In this document: one piece after another, positions 49,745 through 62,200 of the stretch
Layout: each line of letters begins with the position of its first letter
Numbering within the stretch: the stretch's first letter is position 1
From: Anastatus disparis
Taxonomy: Eukaryota > Arthropoda > Insecta > Hymenoptera > Eupelmidae
DNA: 64,000 nt
Reading direction: 5' to 3'
Assembly: GCA_017163975.1 (NCBI GenBank)
Contig: JAFFSR010000239.1
Coordinates: forward strand, 1,426,001-1,490,000
Notes under the pieces: generated by a model
Database searches by the model: none
What the model was told of the DNA's origin: nothing
The model's input: only the letters and a program-made list of their open reading frames with translations
Made by a program: the position numbers and the translations under genes

Positions 49745-52700
49745 TAAGGTACTAACTGGGCCTGATGAGTGCGTTCCTCTATACTTTGATATAGTGCTCG
49801 AAAAAATTCAAAATGTATGTTTTTTAAATGTATTTGATATAAAAATAAATGTCTATAATATAAGGATTTATATCTGTGGCTTGAAAGAATAACGATATAA
49901 GTCTGTATTTTTGGGAAATTGAATCAACAGTGAATTATATACCTAAAAGTATACCTCTTTCACGTAGCACACATTAGAAAAGCTGATACGCATGGAAAAG
50001 GTGTTTTGCGCACGGAAAAATTGTATCCCATATATCTTACCTGTTACATATCTCAAAGTCAACAGCTATTATCTTTCGTTTCAAAAATTTTTTTAAAAAT
50101 TAGTTCATTTGATCATAAGAAAACATTATTTCAAATTTCTCGTTTATACTCCCTTTTTTTCTTTCCTTCTTCTTGTCCGACGAAAGTGCTTATTTACTTG
50201 TATGATTTCCGAAATGAGTCCTATAAAAATTCTATGCATGATAATTTCAAGTGATTTTCTCTAAGGTCCGCGCTTTTTAGTATTGCAACAGAAGTGACAT
50301 TTTTATCGTTGACGAGTTCAGCTATTATTTATTTAGCAGTGTAGAATTGCTATTAGTTGCAATACGTGTTCATATGCATATGCAACATTTTGTAATCGAT
50401 CCAGTCTAATGATGCTGAAAAAATCAATTTGAGTTTGAATTATTTTGACTAAGATGTCCATTTGGAGAATGTGAATGAGTTTTGAAGTTACATCTTCACT
50501 GACAATCGCCGAATCAGATAATTATATATCGTTGTTCTTAATAAAACTATTATCAATGAAACTAATGAAACTTACAAAGAATGCATTTCACCTACGGATC
50601 TCAAATTTTCTTCTAGCTTTGTGACACTTTTTTTCGTACAAAATTATGAAAAATATCGCGTCCATTCAGATCAACATTCGATTTTCCAAATTTATATTCT
50701 GTTTTTGTATTAAATAAAAAATTTTCTTTATGTGGAATTCTAATAAACATAATTTAGTAAATGAAAACTTAATTAAAATCAATAAAAATAAATACACATT
50801 TTTAATGTTATTGTACTAACGATTTTTTAAAAAAGCCTGAAAGTGTAATTTAATACTTTAAAATTATGGAGAAATTGAACAATATGTTTAAATCTTAAGT
50901 AATTTTAAATATAAAAAAGTATCTATTATTTAAACATTTCATATAAAATTTTATCCAAAGATATGTGAAAAAATTCGCAAGAAAAGCTTTATGAATTTTT
51001 TGAAAAGTGTTGCACATAATTAGTTGAAAAAGTACAAGCTTTTTTATTTTATTTTTTAAACCTTTATAACGTCATAACTTATACACGTATATAAAGTTGT
51101 AGTGTTGCTTTTTTCATTGAACAGGCGCGTGCATGGCACGTGTATTAAATGAAATAAGAATTTGCAGATTTGGTTTAAAATTATCATTTCATTTATTTTT
51201 TAATTAATTTAATTAATATTTTTTCTTTTTTTTCCATGCACTTAAAAAAAAGTTTACCTTTCAAATAATAGAATTACATACTCTTAAAACGAAACAATGA
51301 AGTTTTATACAATGACTTTTATTTCAATGACTTTTTTTCGTAATATTTGATTAAATTAAATAACGATCGATTCGGTTGATTCAACTTCATTCCGTTAATT
51401 TTACGTAACGAATTATCAAATAACTTTTGCTAGATAACTGTCTCGTAATGCGTTGGAAAATTCCTGGCCTTTCACTAAATAATCCAAATATCAAATAAAT
51501 TTTATGAAATTACACTGCAATATTTATCAAAAATCTCTTGAACAATAACTATTTTGTAAATATTTGTTTCCATACACAATGCATCGGACAATGCCCTAAA
51601 AGAAACCTGACTTTATTCAAACAATATTACTATTCAATTCTCATTCAAAAATCAATTTTCTCATTTCCATTGAAAAAAAAATCAACCTTACGAGCAACAA
51701 TAAAGAATTCACCAACAAAAAAAGAAAAAAAAAGCAATTGAAAATTAAATCGTCAAAATCCATTCTGAATAAGAATAAAAAAAAGGAAGAAACAAATGAA
51801 CGTTTCCTCAAAAGTTCCTTCTTTCATTACGCGAGTTAAATTCATCTCCAATCCGTGTAATATCGTTTATCTCACAAAAAAATGAAAGAATAAGAAAAAA
51901 ACAACAGAGGAAAAAAAAGCTAAGAAAGCCGCACAGGTATATACATAAAAGTATCGAAGACAAAGCCATAAAAAAGGCAATTCTTTTCTAGTTTACCTAA
52001 AAATGGTCCTCTCTCTCTCTCTCTCTCTTTACCCGCAAAGGCGCACGCCCGCGTAAGGTATACATTGGTTCGATGATCCGTAACACGCGAGAGCTAAGGC
52101 TAAACCATCCGATTATTTCGTTCGCTTCATCTTATTTCTTTTTTTTTATTCTTCTTTTAGTATTTTGTATCTAAAGAAAGTTGAAAAAAAAGAATAAAAA
52201 AAAATGGTGAAGATTCAGTGGAGCATAAAACCACGCTCGTGGGGGTCCGATTTGATGCCGTTTCATGATTACTCTTTGGATATATAATGCGGCTTGATCT
52301 TTTGTTTAAAAGAGTATTGAGGTTTTTTCTCGTTACAAAGATGGTTTTCATTTGCGATTGGATTCGTTTTTAACCGGCGATGAAATATATATTATAATTT
52401 TTTTTTGTTTAGTTATGTTTGAAAAAAAAGATAGTGTTCAATTTAATAAAAATTTTTCTTTGATTTGATTTATTGAACAATATTCTAAAATAAATAACAA
52501 ATATATATTTTTTATGAAAAAAATAAGATTTACTTTTCTAATTTAATACCAGAATAGATCAATTTAAAAAAGATTCTATAAGGACTAGTCAAATGATTAT
52601 TGAAGTGAAATTGACTATAATTCAGATAACTAAGTTGTTAAGAAATAAAAATCAAATTAAGGAATTTTTCAATTCCTTACATTCTAATCTAAATCGAAAT

Positions 52701-53143
52701 GAAATTTGATTTCATCAAATATAAATAATTAAAAATTAATTTTTTGAACTTTTTTGTCGAAAATAAAATAATAGTATGATGAATTGTTAATGAAAAAAAA
52801 AGAAAATCAGAGAAACTCAATTTTAAAAACTTGTCGATTACATACGAAAATCACGAAATACATAAGCGTCGTTTAATGACATAAGTAATCGACGATTATT
52901 TTCATTGCTTTTCTTTTTTTCTCTCTATAAACCTGCTTTTACGCAACAGGAAATAATTTGTATACTTTGTCAAATTATAGCAGCGTAATATATTGACTAA
53001 AGTGAAAATCACACCTTTAGGAGTCATAATTTTGACGAAAGATTCTTAAAACTTTTTTACTTTAAAGTACGTGACATTGATATAATTTCTAATAAAAAAT
53101 ATCCATAACCAACAATTTTTTTCTGTAGTTTTACAAAACTAAA
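49745..53143. other. Intergenic region, no gene recognised
   Basis: Mostly AT-rich, with a GC-richer block at 51760-52380 containing a CT microsatellite. TGGCACGTGT, an E(spl)-type motif, lies near 51134-51143. No coding candidate was accepted. Confidence 0.5.
52009..52028. repeat. CT dinucleotide microsatellite
   Basis: About ten uninterrupted CT units. Confidence 0.9.
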
Positions 53144-53257
53144 TAACCCTGGTAGAAATTGTCAACAATTTTTCGCCAAACGTTGACTATTAGTTAAAAA
53201 CACAATCATGAAATTCATTAGATTTTTCAAATATAATAACCATTACCATCAGGGTTA
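53144..53257. mobile_element. Short MITE, second member of the CCCTGGTAGAAA family
   Basis: The left end TAACCCTGGTAGAAATTG resembles the reverse complement of the right end (TTTAACCCTGATGG). It shares CCCTGGTAGAAA with the element at 25210. About 110 bp, non-coding, with the inner part poorly self-complementary. Confidence 0.4.
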
Positions 53258-54771
53258 AAATTAAATTATTGTATTGACTCATTACAACATTTTTTCCAAA
53301 TTTCAAAGAAAAGCCTCTAAAAATCAAGTCGAGAGAACATTAAAATCCCAATAATAATATTTTTTTAAACTCCCGCCGTCATAATATTTTAGAACAGGAA
53401 AAAACCATTTCTCTCCTCTTTTTTTAGTTAAATATCTCATACTATGTTTATCCACTTTTCTTTGCACTTCGGGGAGTCTCGTCTCTGTCTTGATGTTTTT
53501 TTGCTTGTTTATCTGATGTCGCCATAAAGCGTAGGTGTAAAGAAGCGTAAAAAAAACGAACGAAGAAAAGTCCACTTATAGATAGGCGCTTTCATTTTAA
53601 CGCGTTTTCTTTGCACAGTTTTTCTCCAAGGTGTAAAAAGGTACACAGAATGTTTTTACCTTTTTTTTATTTTTCTTCGTTTTTTTTTCGCGCTTGACCG
53701 TATACATACAATATTTTTTTCCTGCTGTTTGCCCGTTTATTTCTTCTTTTTTTTCTTTCGAATTGTGTTTGTTATCTATAAGAAACTAAGCGCTAATGTT
53801 TCTTTCATGTTCTTTTTCGCTTAATGGGGAAAAAGTTGCAGATAAAAATTATAAAAGCGGCGAAAAAAAGTCTATTGGAGGGTGTCAAAGTTTTTATTTA
53901 CTTTTTTTTGCTCATTGAGTCGTTATGAGAACTTTGTTTAGGGATTATTAAGTGTGATATTGTAGATTACAATATTTACAAAAAATTTAAAAAAAACTTA
54001 TTTACGCTATGATATTTAGAAGAATTGAAAATTATTTTGATTTTTAAATAGTGAAATTGAAACAGTATAATTTAACCAAAAATTTATGAATTTCTTTAAA
54101 AGAAATAAAATACAAATATTACATTGAACTAATCAATTGAAATCATACAAATTAAACAAAAAAATATCAATAGATAATAAATATCACGCTTGAAACAAGC
54201 ATAAGAACTTGTCAGTATTCAAAGTTCATTTGTCGAACAAATTCTTTTTAACGCATCTACATTAAAGGCAGTTATACCGTTATCATCGCTTTATGACGAC
54301 GTGTGGCAGGTTCTTTTGCAAGCTGTGAAGAAAAAAAGTATTTTTTTTCCCTTTTTTTTCGTAAGAAAAAGAAACATAACGTATACGTGTGATGAAAATT
54401 TATTATGTTCACAGGGTGTAAATCAGATAAAAGAAACCCTTAAGGGTAAAAATCGTAATTTTCTGCGCAAATTACTTAAACAGATAGAAAAAACGCAAAG
54501 CGTCACAGAATAACTTCATTATGCAGAAAAACCTCTTTTTTTAATAAAAATTTTATAAATATTTATATTTAATATGTGTACACATTTTAAACAAGCCATG
54601 ATCTAAATCATGACTAAGTCATGCTTTTTAATTTGAATAAATCTATATTTAAATATAAATAAGTTTTCCATGAAAAAAGTTATTGATTATAAATAAATGA
54701 TTTTGTTAACATAATAAATGTACATTTTAGAATATATGTTATTTGAATTAAATAAATTATGTAATTGAAGA
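53258..54771. other. Intergenic region, no gene recognised
   Basis: A GC-richer, homopolymer-rich block at about 53400-53900 and a smaller one at 54230-54510. Frames at 53324-53575 (minus) and 54301-54513 (plus) have no recognisable features. Confidence 0.5.
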
Positions 54772-54838
54772 TATAGCGGTGCTTATATAAATTGTCTAAG
54801 AGCGAAATTCATATTTGGGAGCTGGAGATTACGAATAG
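54772..54838 (-). mobile_element. SINE fragment, copy G (degenerate)
   Basis: The plus strand reads GCGGTGCTTATATAAATTGT, then GAGCGAAATTCATATTTGGG and GAGATTACGAATAGA. These align with the body-head junction, B-box and anticodon arm of copy F, but with many substitutions. It ends abruptly in the anticodon arm. It lies about 500 bp from copy F in the same orientation. Confidence 0.55.
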
Positions 54839-55337
54839 AAATGATAGAGAATTAATAAAGAAGCCTTATGATTTTTGGAATGAAAGACAAAGTTTGTAAA
54901 AATTCTTAAAAAAGCAGTCCACGCAGAAATACAATCATCAAAAAGTTTATGAGTTTTTTCTAACGATGTAAATACATAAATTATAATAATTATAATAAAT
55001 ATGGAAAATATTTGCTCAACTTTCAAAGTTTAAAAAAAATTTTTAATTGTAAATTAAAAATAAAAACTCAAAAAAATTTTAAATTGGTTAAGTTAGTCCT
55101 TGTATGCCAGACTTATTTCATATCATGAAATCTTATTCTCATTTTTAAAATAAATGACTAAAAAGCTCGTCAATTCAACAATAAAAATTTGAGAGAAAAA
55201 GGGGTTATTAAAAAAGAAAAAAATTATTTTTGTTCCGATGATTCAGTACCTTTTAATACTATATAATATAAAAAAGCAGTTATTTTTTATAAAATAATGA
55301 CTTATATAATCAAATTAAGTGAATTGTAAGTAATTTT

Positions 55338-55526
55338 GTTTTATTTAACATCGCTATATTTTTGTTATCATTATGATGCTAATTAGCGATGGAGGTCATC
55401 AGTGTGTTTGTGAACAAAGCACATATAATGTACACAGCGATGCTTGTATCAATCGACCGAGAGCGGGATTCGAACTCGGGAACCCGAGATTACGAATCCA
55501 TCGCTCTACCGAGTGAGCTACTGATG
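55338..55526 (-). mobile_element. tRNA-derived SINE, copy F (best complete copy)
   Basis: The complete unit on the minus strand consists of the D-arm/A-box region near 55526-55500, a TTCGTAA anticodon-type loop, B-box GAGTTCGAATCCCGCTCTCG, then the body (ACAAGCATCGCTGTGTACAT and GTGCTTTGTTCACAAACACA) and the tail end ATGTTAAATAAAAC. It is about 189 bp and serves as the reference for this family in the window. Confidence 0.85.
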
Positions 55527-55594
55527 ACCACTCATACGAAAGGTAATTTTAAATAGTTTCCTTTCTTACGGCAGATGAATACAATTAATGAACT

Positions 55595-55690
55595 AAATTT
55601 GGAACAAATCAATCGAGTTAATTGATAAGTGATAACTTATTAAATGGATACCCACACAAATAGTTTTTGCGAATTACTTTTTTTTAATCT
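55595..55690. repeat. Direct repeat, unit 1
   Basis: Shares AAATTTGGAACAAATCAATCGAGT, TAAATGGATACCCACAC-type and AAATAGTTTTTGCGAA motifs in the same order with unit 2 at 56176-56295, about 580 bp downstream. Confidence 0.5.
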
Positions 55691-56175
55691 TTTCAGCGTA
55701 AAAAAAAACAAACGAATAAAAAAATTTTTTTTTTAATTTTACATAATATATTAATAAATCTCATTTTATTTTAAAGGTATCAAATAATCAATAAATATAA
55801 TCAAAAACATGATAAATATTTTTTTAACTGATTTCAAAAATCATTAAACCACAAAATTACATTAATATTGATTTAATTATTTAAGAATTCTCAAATACAA
55901 TATTATTGAATTTCATTTAATTTCATGCTATCGTAGAATCAATAAATGTACTTAACAAAGGTGTATATTTTAAAAGAATGTTGAAAAATTAGTGAAAGTA
56001 CATCACATTAATTTTCACTCAATAAAATAAAAAATTTAAATAAAATTTTAATAAATTTCATGTTATTTCGTAAATATAAAATAATTAATTTACTTAAACA
56101 AGGTATAGTAAACTTAAAATCGTTGCAAAATAAATATTCATAACTTTTCGATCCAGATTACATTAAAAATAATTC
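55691..56175. other. AT-rich spacer between direct repeats, no gene
   Basis: Only AT-rich DNA with several loosely similar AATAAAT-TTCAT motifs, which may be decayed relatives of the flanking repeat. Confidence 0.4.
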
Positions 56176-56295
56176 AAATTTAGAGCAAATCAATCGAGTA
56201 GTTTGTAAGTAACAATTTAATAAATTAATACTCACATACGCACACGCACGCGTGCGCAGACATAAATAGTTTTTGCAAACCATTTTTTTTTTGAT
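56176..56295. repeat. Direct repeat, unit 2
   Basis: Matches unit 1 (AGCAAATCAATCGAGTAG, then AAATAGTTTTTGCAAACC) with an extra insertion of alternating CACACGCACGCGTGCGC sequence at about 56238-56259. Confidence 0.5.
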
Positions 56296-59200
56296 TCTCC
56301 AAATCTACATATAATATAAATCATAAGAAAAATAAAAACTTTTCTTAATCTATACAATACTTATAAAGAAATTTCCAAAGAAAAACTAAATTTTTTAACT
56401 AAATTCAAAAAATTGTCATACCATCTTCTCAATCTAACCACATGTATTTAAAAGAGAAAAAAAAATATTTAGAAGACAGTTACGACACTTAAGTATTCTG
56501 AAAAAAAGCAAAAAAAAATCGTTTTAGTAAATCAACTCCACAATCTCCAGACTTTTTTCACCTTAAAAAGGGAGCATCCTTACGAAGAATGTGACAAGGT
56601 CACGACAACCAAAAGGCTTCCGCAAACACCCGCAATAATAACCACCGAAAGAAAGAAAAAAAAGACAAACGTGAACAGAAATTATTACATCATCTTTCCT
56701 CCTTTAAGAACTAAAATCCAAAAAATTAAAATAATCAGATTAAGCCCATAGACACCGTAACTTCTTTTTTTTGGGGTATTTTAAAATGTGCAAATGACAC
56801 AAAATGATCTTGGATTTAGATTCGATTAGCTTTTCTTGGCCACAACAATATTTTTACTGCACCATTGTCTGATGAATTATTAAATAAGATGTTGAACTTG
56901 GATACAAATCGATTTATCATTTGGCACGATCGTTTTACAGACGCCACGCGACAAGCATCGATTTGGTTAAAACGTGGGAGTAATATTAAAATCGAGACAG
57001 TTGTAAAACACCTTGTTTTGTATTGTTGACACGATCGAAAATAGAAGTAGATGTGACGAGTTGTGAAAGTGTTGTGAGCTGACCTTGAAATATGGAAATT
57101 CTTTACAGTATATATAATTCAAACTTTTCAAAAAAAAATTCACTGACAAAAAAATAAATTTTTTAATTTAACAAAAACTTGTTTATGACTATTCCAATAA
57201 ATAGTAGAAATTTTTACTAAAAAATGTATTCTTTTTTAACGAATTTTATTTTATAAAAAAAAAAAATACATAAATCATATTGCCGCTTTATAAAATTATA
57301 AAAAAAATTACCAAACTACACGTCGCTAACTTGATTTTCGTGCCAAGAAAGAATTTTCCATGAAAAAAAAAGAAATTTAAATTACTCATTTTAAATCATT
57401 TAACAAACTATAAAAAAAACAACAATACACCTTCTCTCTCCTTAAAATATTCACCTTTTTCAAATATATCATTTTTCACTTACATATCATACTCTATACA
57501 CATGAGCAAAGAGAAAAAAGGAAAGAAAGAAAGAAATAAAATAAAATCACGCATTCAAAAAGGCACAAGTGAAAAGAAAGCACTTCTCTTACTGACCAGT
57601 CTTTATTTCTTTCTTTATTTTTTTTTCTGAATATTTAACCGGGTGTAAAGCCAAGCAGCTGTCCTAAGGATATCGCTTTCAAATTATCCAGGCGACTTGG
57701 CTCCAATGAATTCTCCTTTGCTCTCTGTGTATATGCGTACGCATGAATGTATGTATACCTTTTTACGCAATCTTTTGTGAATTGCATCTAATTTTTCAGA
57801 AATTAAACGAAGGACTTTAATAAACATAATCTTAATGACAATTGAGCAAGCCGAAGTGTATTATATATTATATTTTTTTTTCATTCAAGTTTTTTTCCAA
57901 ATACAGAATTGATAATTTTTTTTATTGTAAGATTATTAAATTTATATATTATTATGTTAATTATATATTATTTTTAGATGATTTAGTTGATTCATTTTAC
58001 GTATTTGTTAACAATTTATCTGTAAAAATATTTTTCTTACAAAGAAAGTTATTTGATGAATAACGAATTAATAATATTTTTATTGAACGCAGTTCATTTT
58101 CTCATTTTTTAATAACTTTGTAAAATAAAAAAGGTCATTTAATACATCTTGATTTACTTTTATTTATACATTATTTTTTTCTCATTAATTCATCGACATT
58201 ATTAAAAAAAATTTTTTAATTTATATATACTTATTCATACGTATTTTTATTTACATTTGTATATTTATCTAAATGTTTATTTATCTTTAAATTTCAATGA
58301 TGCATCTAAACGTCAATCTAATAACAGAAATTTGTGCATAATATTGAAGAAAATAATTTTTTTAGTAATTATTTATCATCTGAAATTCAAGCACGCTTAA
58401 TATTTCTAAAAAGTTCTCATAAACTATTGACAATTAGTCAACTGTCCCATATTATCTCTCTAAAAAAAAGGAAAAAAAAACGAGACATTTAATCCTCTTC
58501 TCCATACATCCGTATTTTTTTTACCCTTACCATACACCAGCTCATCTTTAACCAGCAGTCCCATGCTAAAGGCCTCTCACTCCCTTATTCCCTTTAAACC
58601 TTAAAAAGAGATTATAGGATCCTCACACTTTCTCTCTTCCTCTCTTCTTATTTTCTGAAACCCGTAAAGATCCGATCAACAGATGAGCTTATATCTATGT
58701 ATATGTACATACGCGAGTGAGCCACGCGTCTCATTCGAAGTATTTCGTAATCCCTTAAGAGAAGGATATACTATATATGTATATTGTACGACATAAGGGA
58801 CATGCAAAGATATCGTCACCATAACGTCTGGAACTGATCGAGTCACTCGTCTATAACTAAGTCTCCTGGCGCGACTAGATGGGATAAGTCAAATGTATAT
58901 GTATACGTTATGTTCTAAACGTTATCGATCATCTGGCGTACATATCGATCTTGGCAACGAAAAAAAAGAAAAAAAAGAAAAAATAAAATACTGAAAAATT
59001 TCTGAGCTAGGGGATTTTTGTGACTGAATTATTAAGGTTCATATGGCGATGTAAATTAGGTTTTTTCAAATAAAATAACTTTGATATTCGAAGAAACTAT
59101 ATTTATTTATAGTGATCGCAAGCAAATTTTACACGATTGTTTGGTATGTAAGGAAGAAGAAGTGAAACGGATATTAATTTTAAAAATCAGTAAATTTAAA

Positions 59201-62200
59201 TAAAATATGGATAAAGTTTGAAATGTCTGAAAAAATTTCAATGTTATTGCAAGTTAAAATAAATTTTAAAAAATAAGAAATTGTTAAAAGTTTCAAAAAA
59301 ATTTGAGTCAAGTTCCTAAAATCTTAGATGAATTTCATAAGGGAATAAAAATATGATAACCAAAATCTTAAATTGGATCAAATACATTGCGCATCTCGAT
59401 ATCATTATAAATTAACCGAAATATATTTAATTTATCTATTCGAGCTCGAAAAATCCAATTCTATGTATCCCAGCAGAAAAATTAAATAAGATATACATAA
59501 GATAATTTAGCCTCCTGTATACGATATGGCCTATATAAAAATCTCATAAATTTTTTCTTTTTTCTCGGACATTTACGAGTAACGAGCGTAAAACCCGAGA
59601 AACGAATCCCCCCCCCCTTCTGTATGCACATATTGCCTATATACAAGAAAGCAACTTCGAAAGAAGAATAACTATAAGCAAAAGTGAGAGAGAGAGCAAA
59701 GTATCGCATTACAAAATGAACAGACAGATGTACGTGTGCGGGCAGAAAGTAAGGATAATACATTATAAAGAGAGAAAATTGGAGACATTACACTATACAC
59801 CATATACACATTACAGGCCCTACCGCGGGGCGCAAAACGAATCGATGGATTAGCGGAAAATTGTTCGTGAAAAGTATATATTGTCTCCTATAAGGGGGCG
59901 GTTCTCCTTATATTTAGTTTTTTTTTTGCAAAAAGCGGAGAAAAACCTTTGATGAAGAAAACAATTCGATATGCTGGACCGCACACGCTTAGTCGTTTTT
60001 GGAGGTCTTTTTAGGCACGTGTACATTTGTATCTATACGTATAATAGCTTTTCCTTTCAATGACGGAAAAACTATGAGTTATTACGATAAATATTTTAGG
60101 TGTTGACGGAAAGTTTTGTTTAAAAAAAAAAAATTTTTTTCTCTTTTCGAAGTTTTTTTGGCGCCAGAAGTTTACATTATTAAATGGGTTAAAGGTGTGG
60201 GTTTTAAGGGAGCAATTATATTTTCATTATAAGATATTTTTGCTGTGGATAAAGGTGAAACAGATTTGATAGATGTTAAGGCGTGGTGAAACATTTGACC
60301 TTTCATTATCTTATTAAGTGCTGTTCTTCAGGGTGGTCATAATAATTTTTGTAATTTTCCAAAATTTCTTCTGAAATTACATGTTACTTTGAAAAAAACA
60401 CATTTTAGTTACAATTTTTCAAACACCAAAAATTTTAGAAATTATATTATTTTTAAATTCTTTTTTTCACAAACATATAAAGTTAATTAAAGCAATTAAC
60501 ATATTTACAAGTAATCAAATTTCAAAACAAATTAAAAAAAAACAAATCAAAACCTCGAAAACATTATTAAAATGATCTTAGGCTACTATCCATCTCAAAG
60601 CAATAAAAAAAGAAAATAAGCACTCTTTTATTTTTTCTTTGAAAACCACACGAGCGTACATATTCTTGCTACTGTTAAACCCACAAGTTATAAGTTCGGG
60701 TATCAACTGGTGGTAATCCACACCTTTTCTCTTTTTCTTTTCTGTTGTTTTTTTCGCGCAGAAACATTAAGAAAAAAGAGATAGTGAGAGAAAGAAATCG
60801 AATACTCGAAAAAAGAAAGAGAGAGAGAGAACGACATCTGCGTAGCAAAGGACCATGAAAACTGTTGAGGCAAAGGTCCGAAAAAGGCTTCTTTATATAT
60901 GATGATTATTACAGAAGCAGTGTAACATGAGGGTCCACGCGACTGGCTTATGGTACATTGACTCAAATGGTTTTTCGGAATTTTTCTTGTTTTTTTTTTT
61001 AAATTTTGGGAGTTGTTGTTATGATTTTGGTCAAAATTTTTTTTTTTTTCAAGCCTGGATCCGGGTTTATAAATAATGTAAAATTTTAATTTATTCGCGT
61101 GTCTTACAAAAGATTCTTATAAATTTTTTTTTAAACTGATGTTATTTCTTTAATTTTTATGTGAAATTTCTTAATCAAATGTTCTCACATAAAAAGTGCA
61201 AAGTAACAAAACAAAAAAAAAAACAAAATATGTTTGATGAATTGATCATTAATATATACGTTAAATACACAATGGCCAACAAAAAATGATCATGCTTATT
61301 TATTACAAACATATTCTAAAAAAATTTAATTGAAATAGCATGCTAAATTAATATATTCATCCATTAATGAAAAAAAAAGTATTACGTATGTATATTTATG
61401 TGTGAAACTTTTATTTTCCATCATACTATAATTTTTTTTCTTCATCTTACCCCTGAACCCATTCATCCTATTTGAATCTCAAACTCTCGCTGAAAAAAAA
61501 AGGATTAAAACTTCTTTTTTTTTATTCTTCCGAAAAAAAACGTCCCGTATCCCAAATTAAAAGGAATATTTGAATCCCGCCTTTTTTACGCCAATGACTT
61601 CCATAACAAAGTCACAATAAAGTACATTACCTTCACGGCCACTAATTCAAATTAGAGAAGAGAAAAGAATAGAAAAAAAAGATGAAACAAGGCAAAAAAA
61701 CCTTGAAATTGCAAAAGCAACCTCCCCGCGCATCGAAATCGATTTTTTCTACCCTTAGTGTACGTATATATATATATATATATGTGCGTGTATAACCATC
61801 ATTTATTCGATGTTATATCCGGATCGTACGCTATTGTTATATCCTTCCCAAAAAGGATCCTCAGGGAGGTCATGAAGAAGAAGAAAAAAAAAAGATGAAA
61901 ACTGAAGGAGCGCAGGTAGAAAAGTCGTTGAACGATATCGACGTAGAGAAGGAAGACTGTGACACATTAGAAAAAAAAGGAAGAAAAAAAAAGAATCGAT
62001 AGAAAGAGATGGAGAGAGAGGGATGGGTGCGGGTAGAAGAAGAAAAATAAAAAAAAGGAGGAATGTCCTGCCCTAAATCCGGCGTTCCGGATCGTCGACT
62101 TCCGCTGGTGGAAGATCCCGTTTTCTATGTCTGGTTGACTCGATATAGGTATATATATAAAGGTTCCTTTTTTTTGGCTTTTATCTTTACTGGCTTTGAT

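Noticed and set aside
49695..49892. 65-residue frame containing palindrome copy 2
   Set aside because: The equivalent frame at copy 1 ends soon after the element and both differences are non-synonymous, so conservation is not at protein level.
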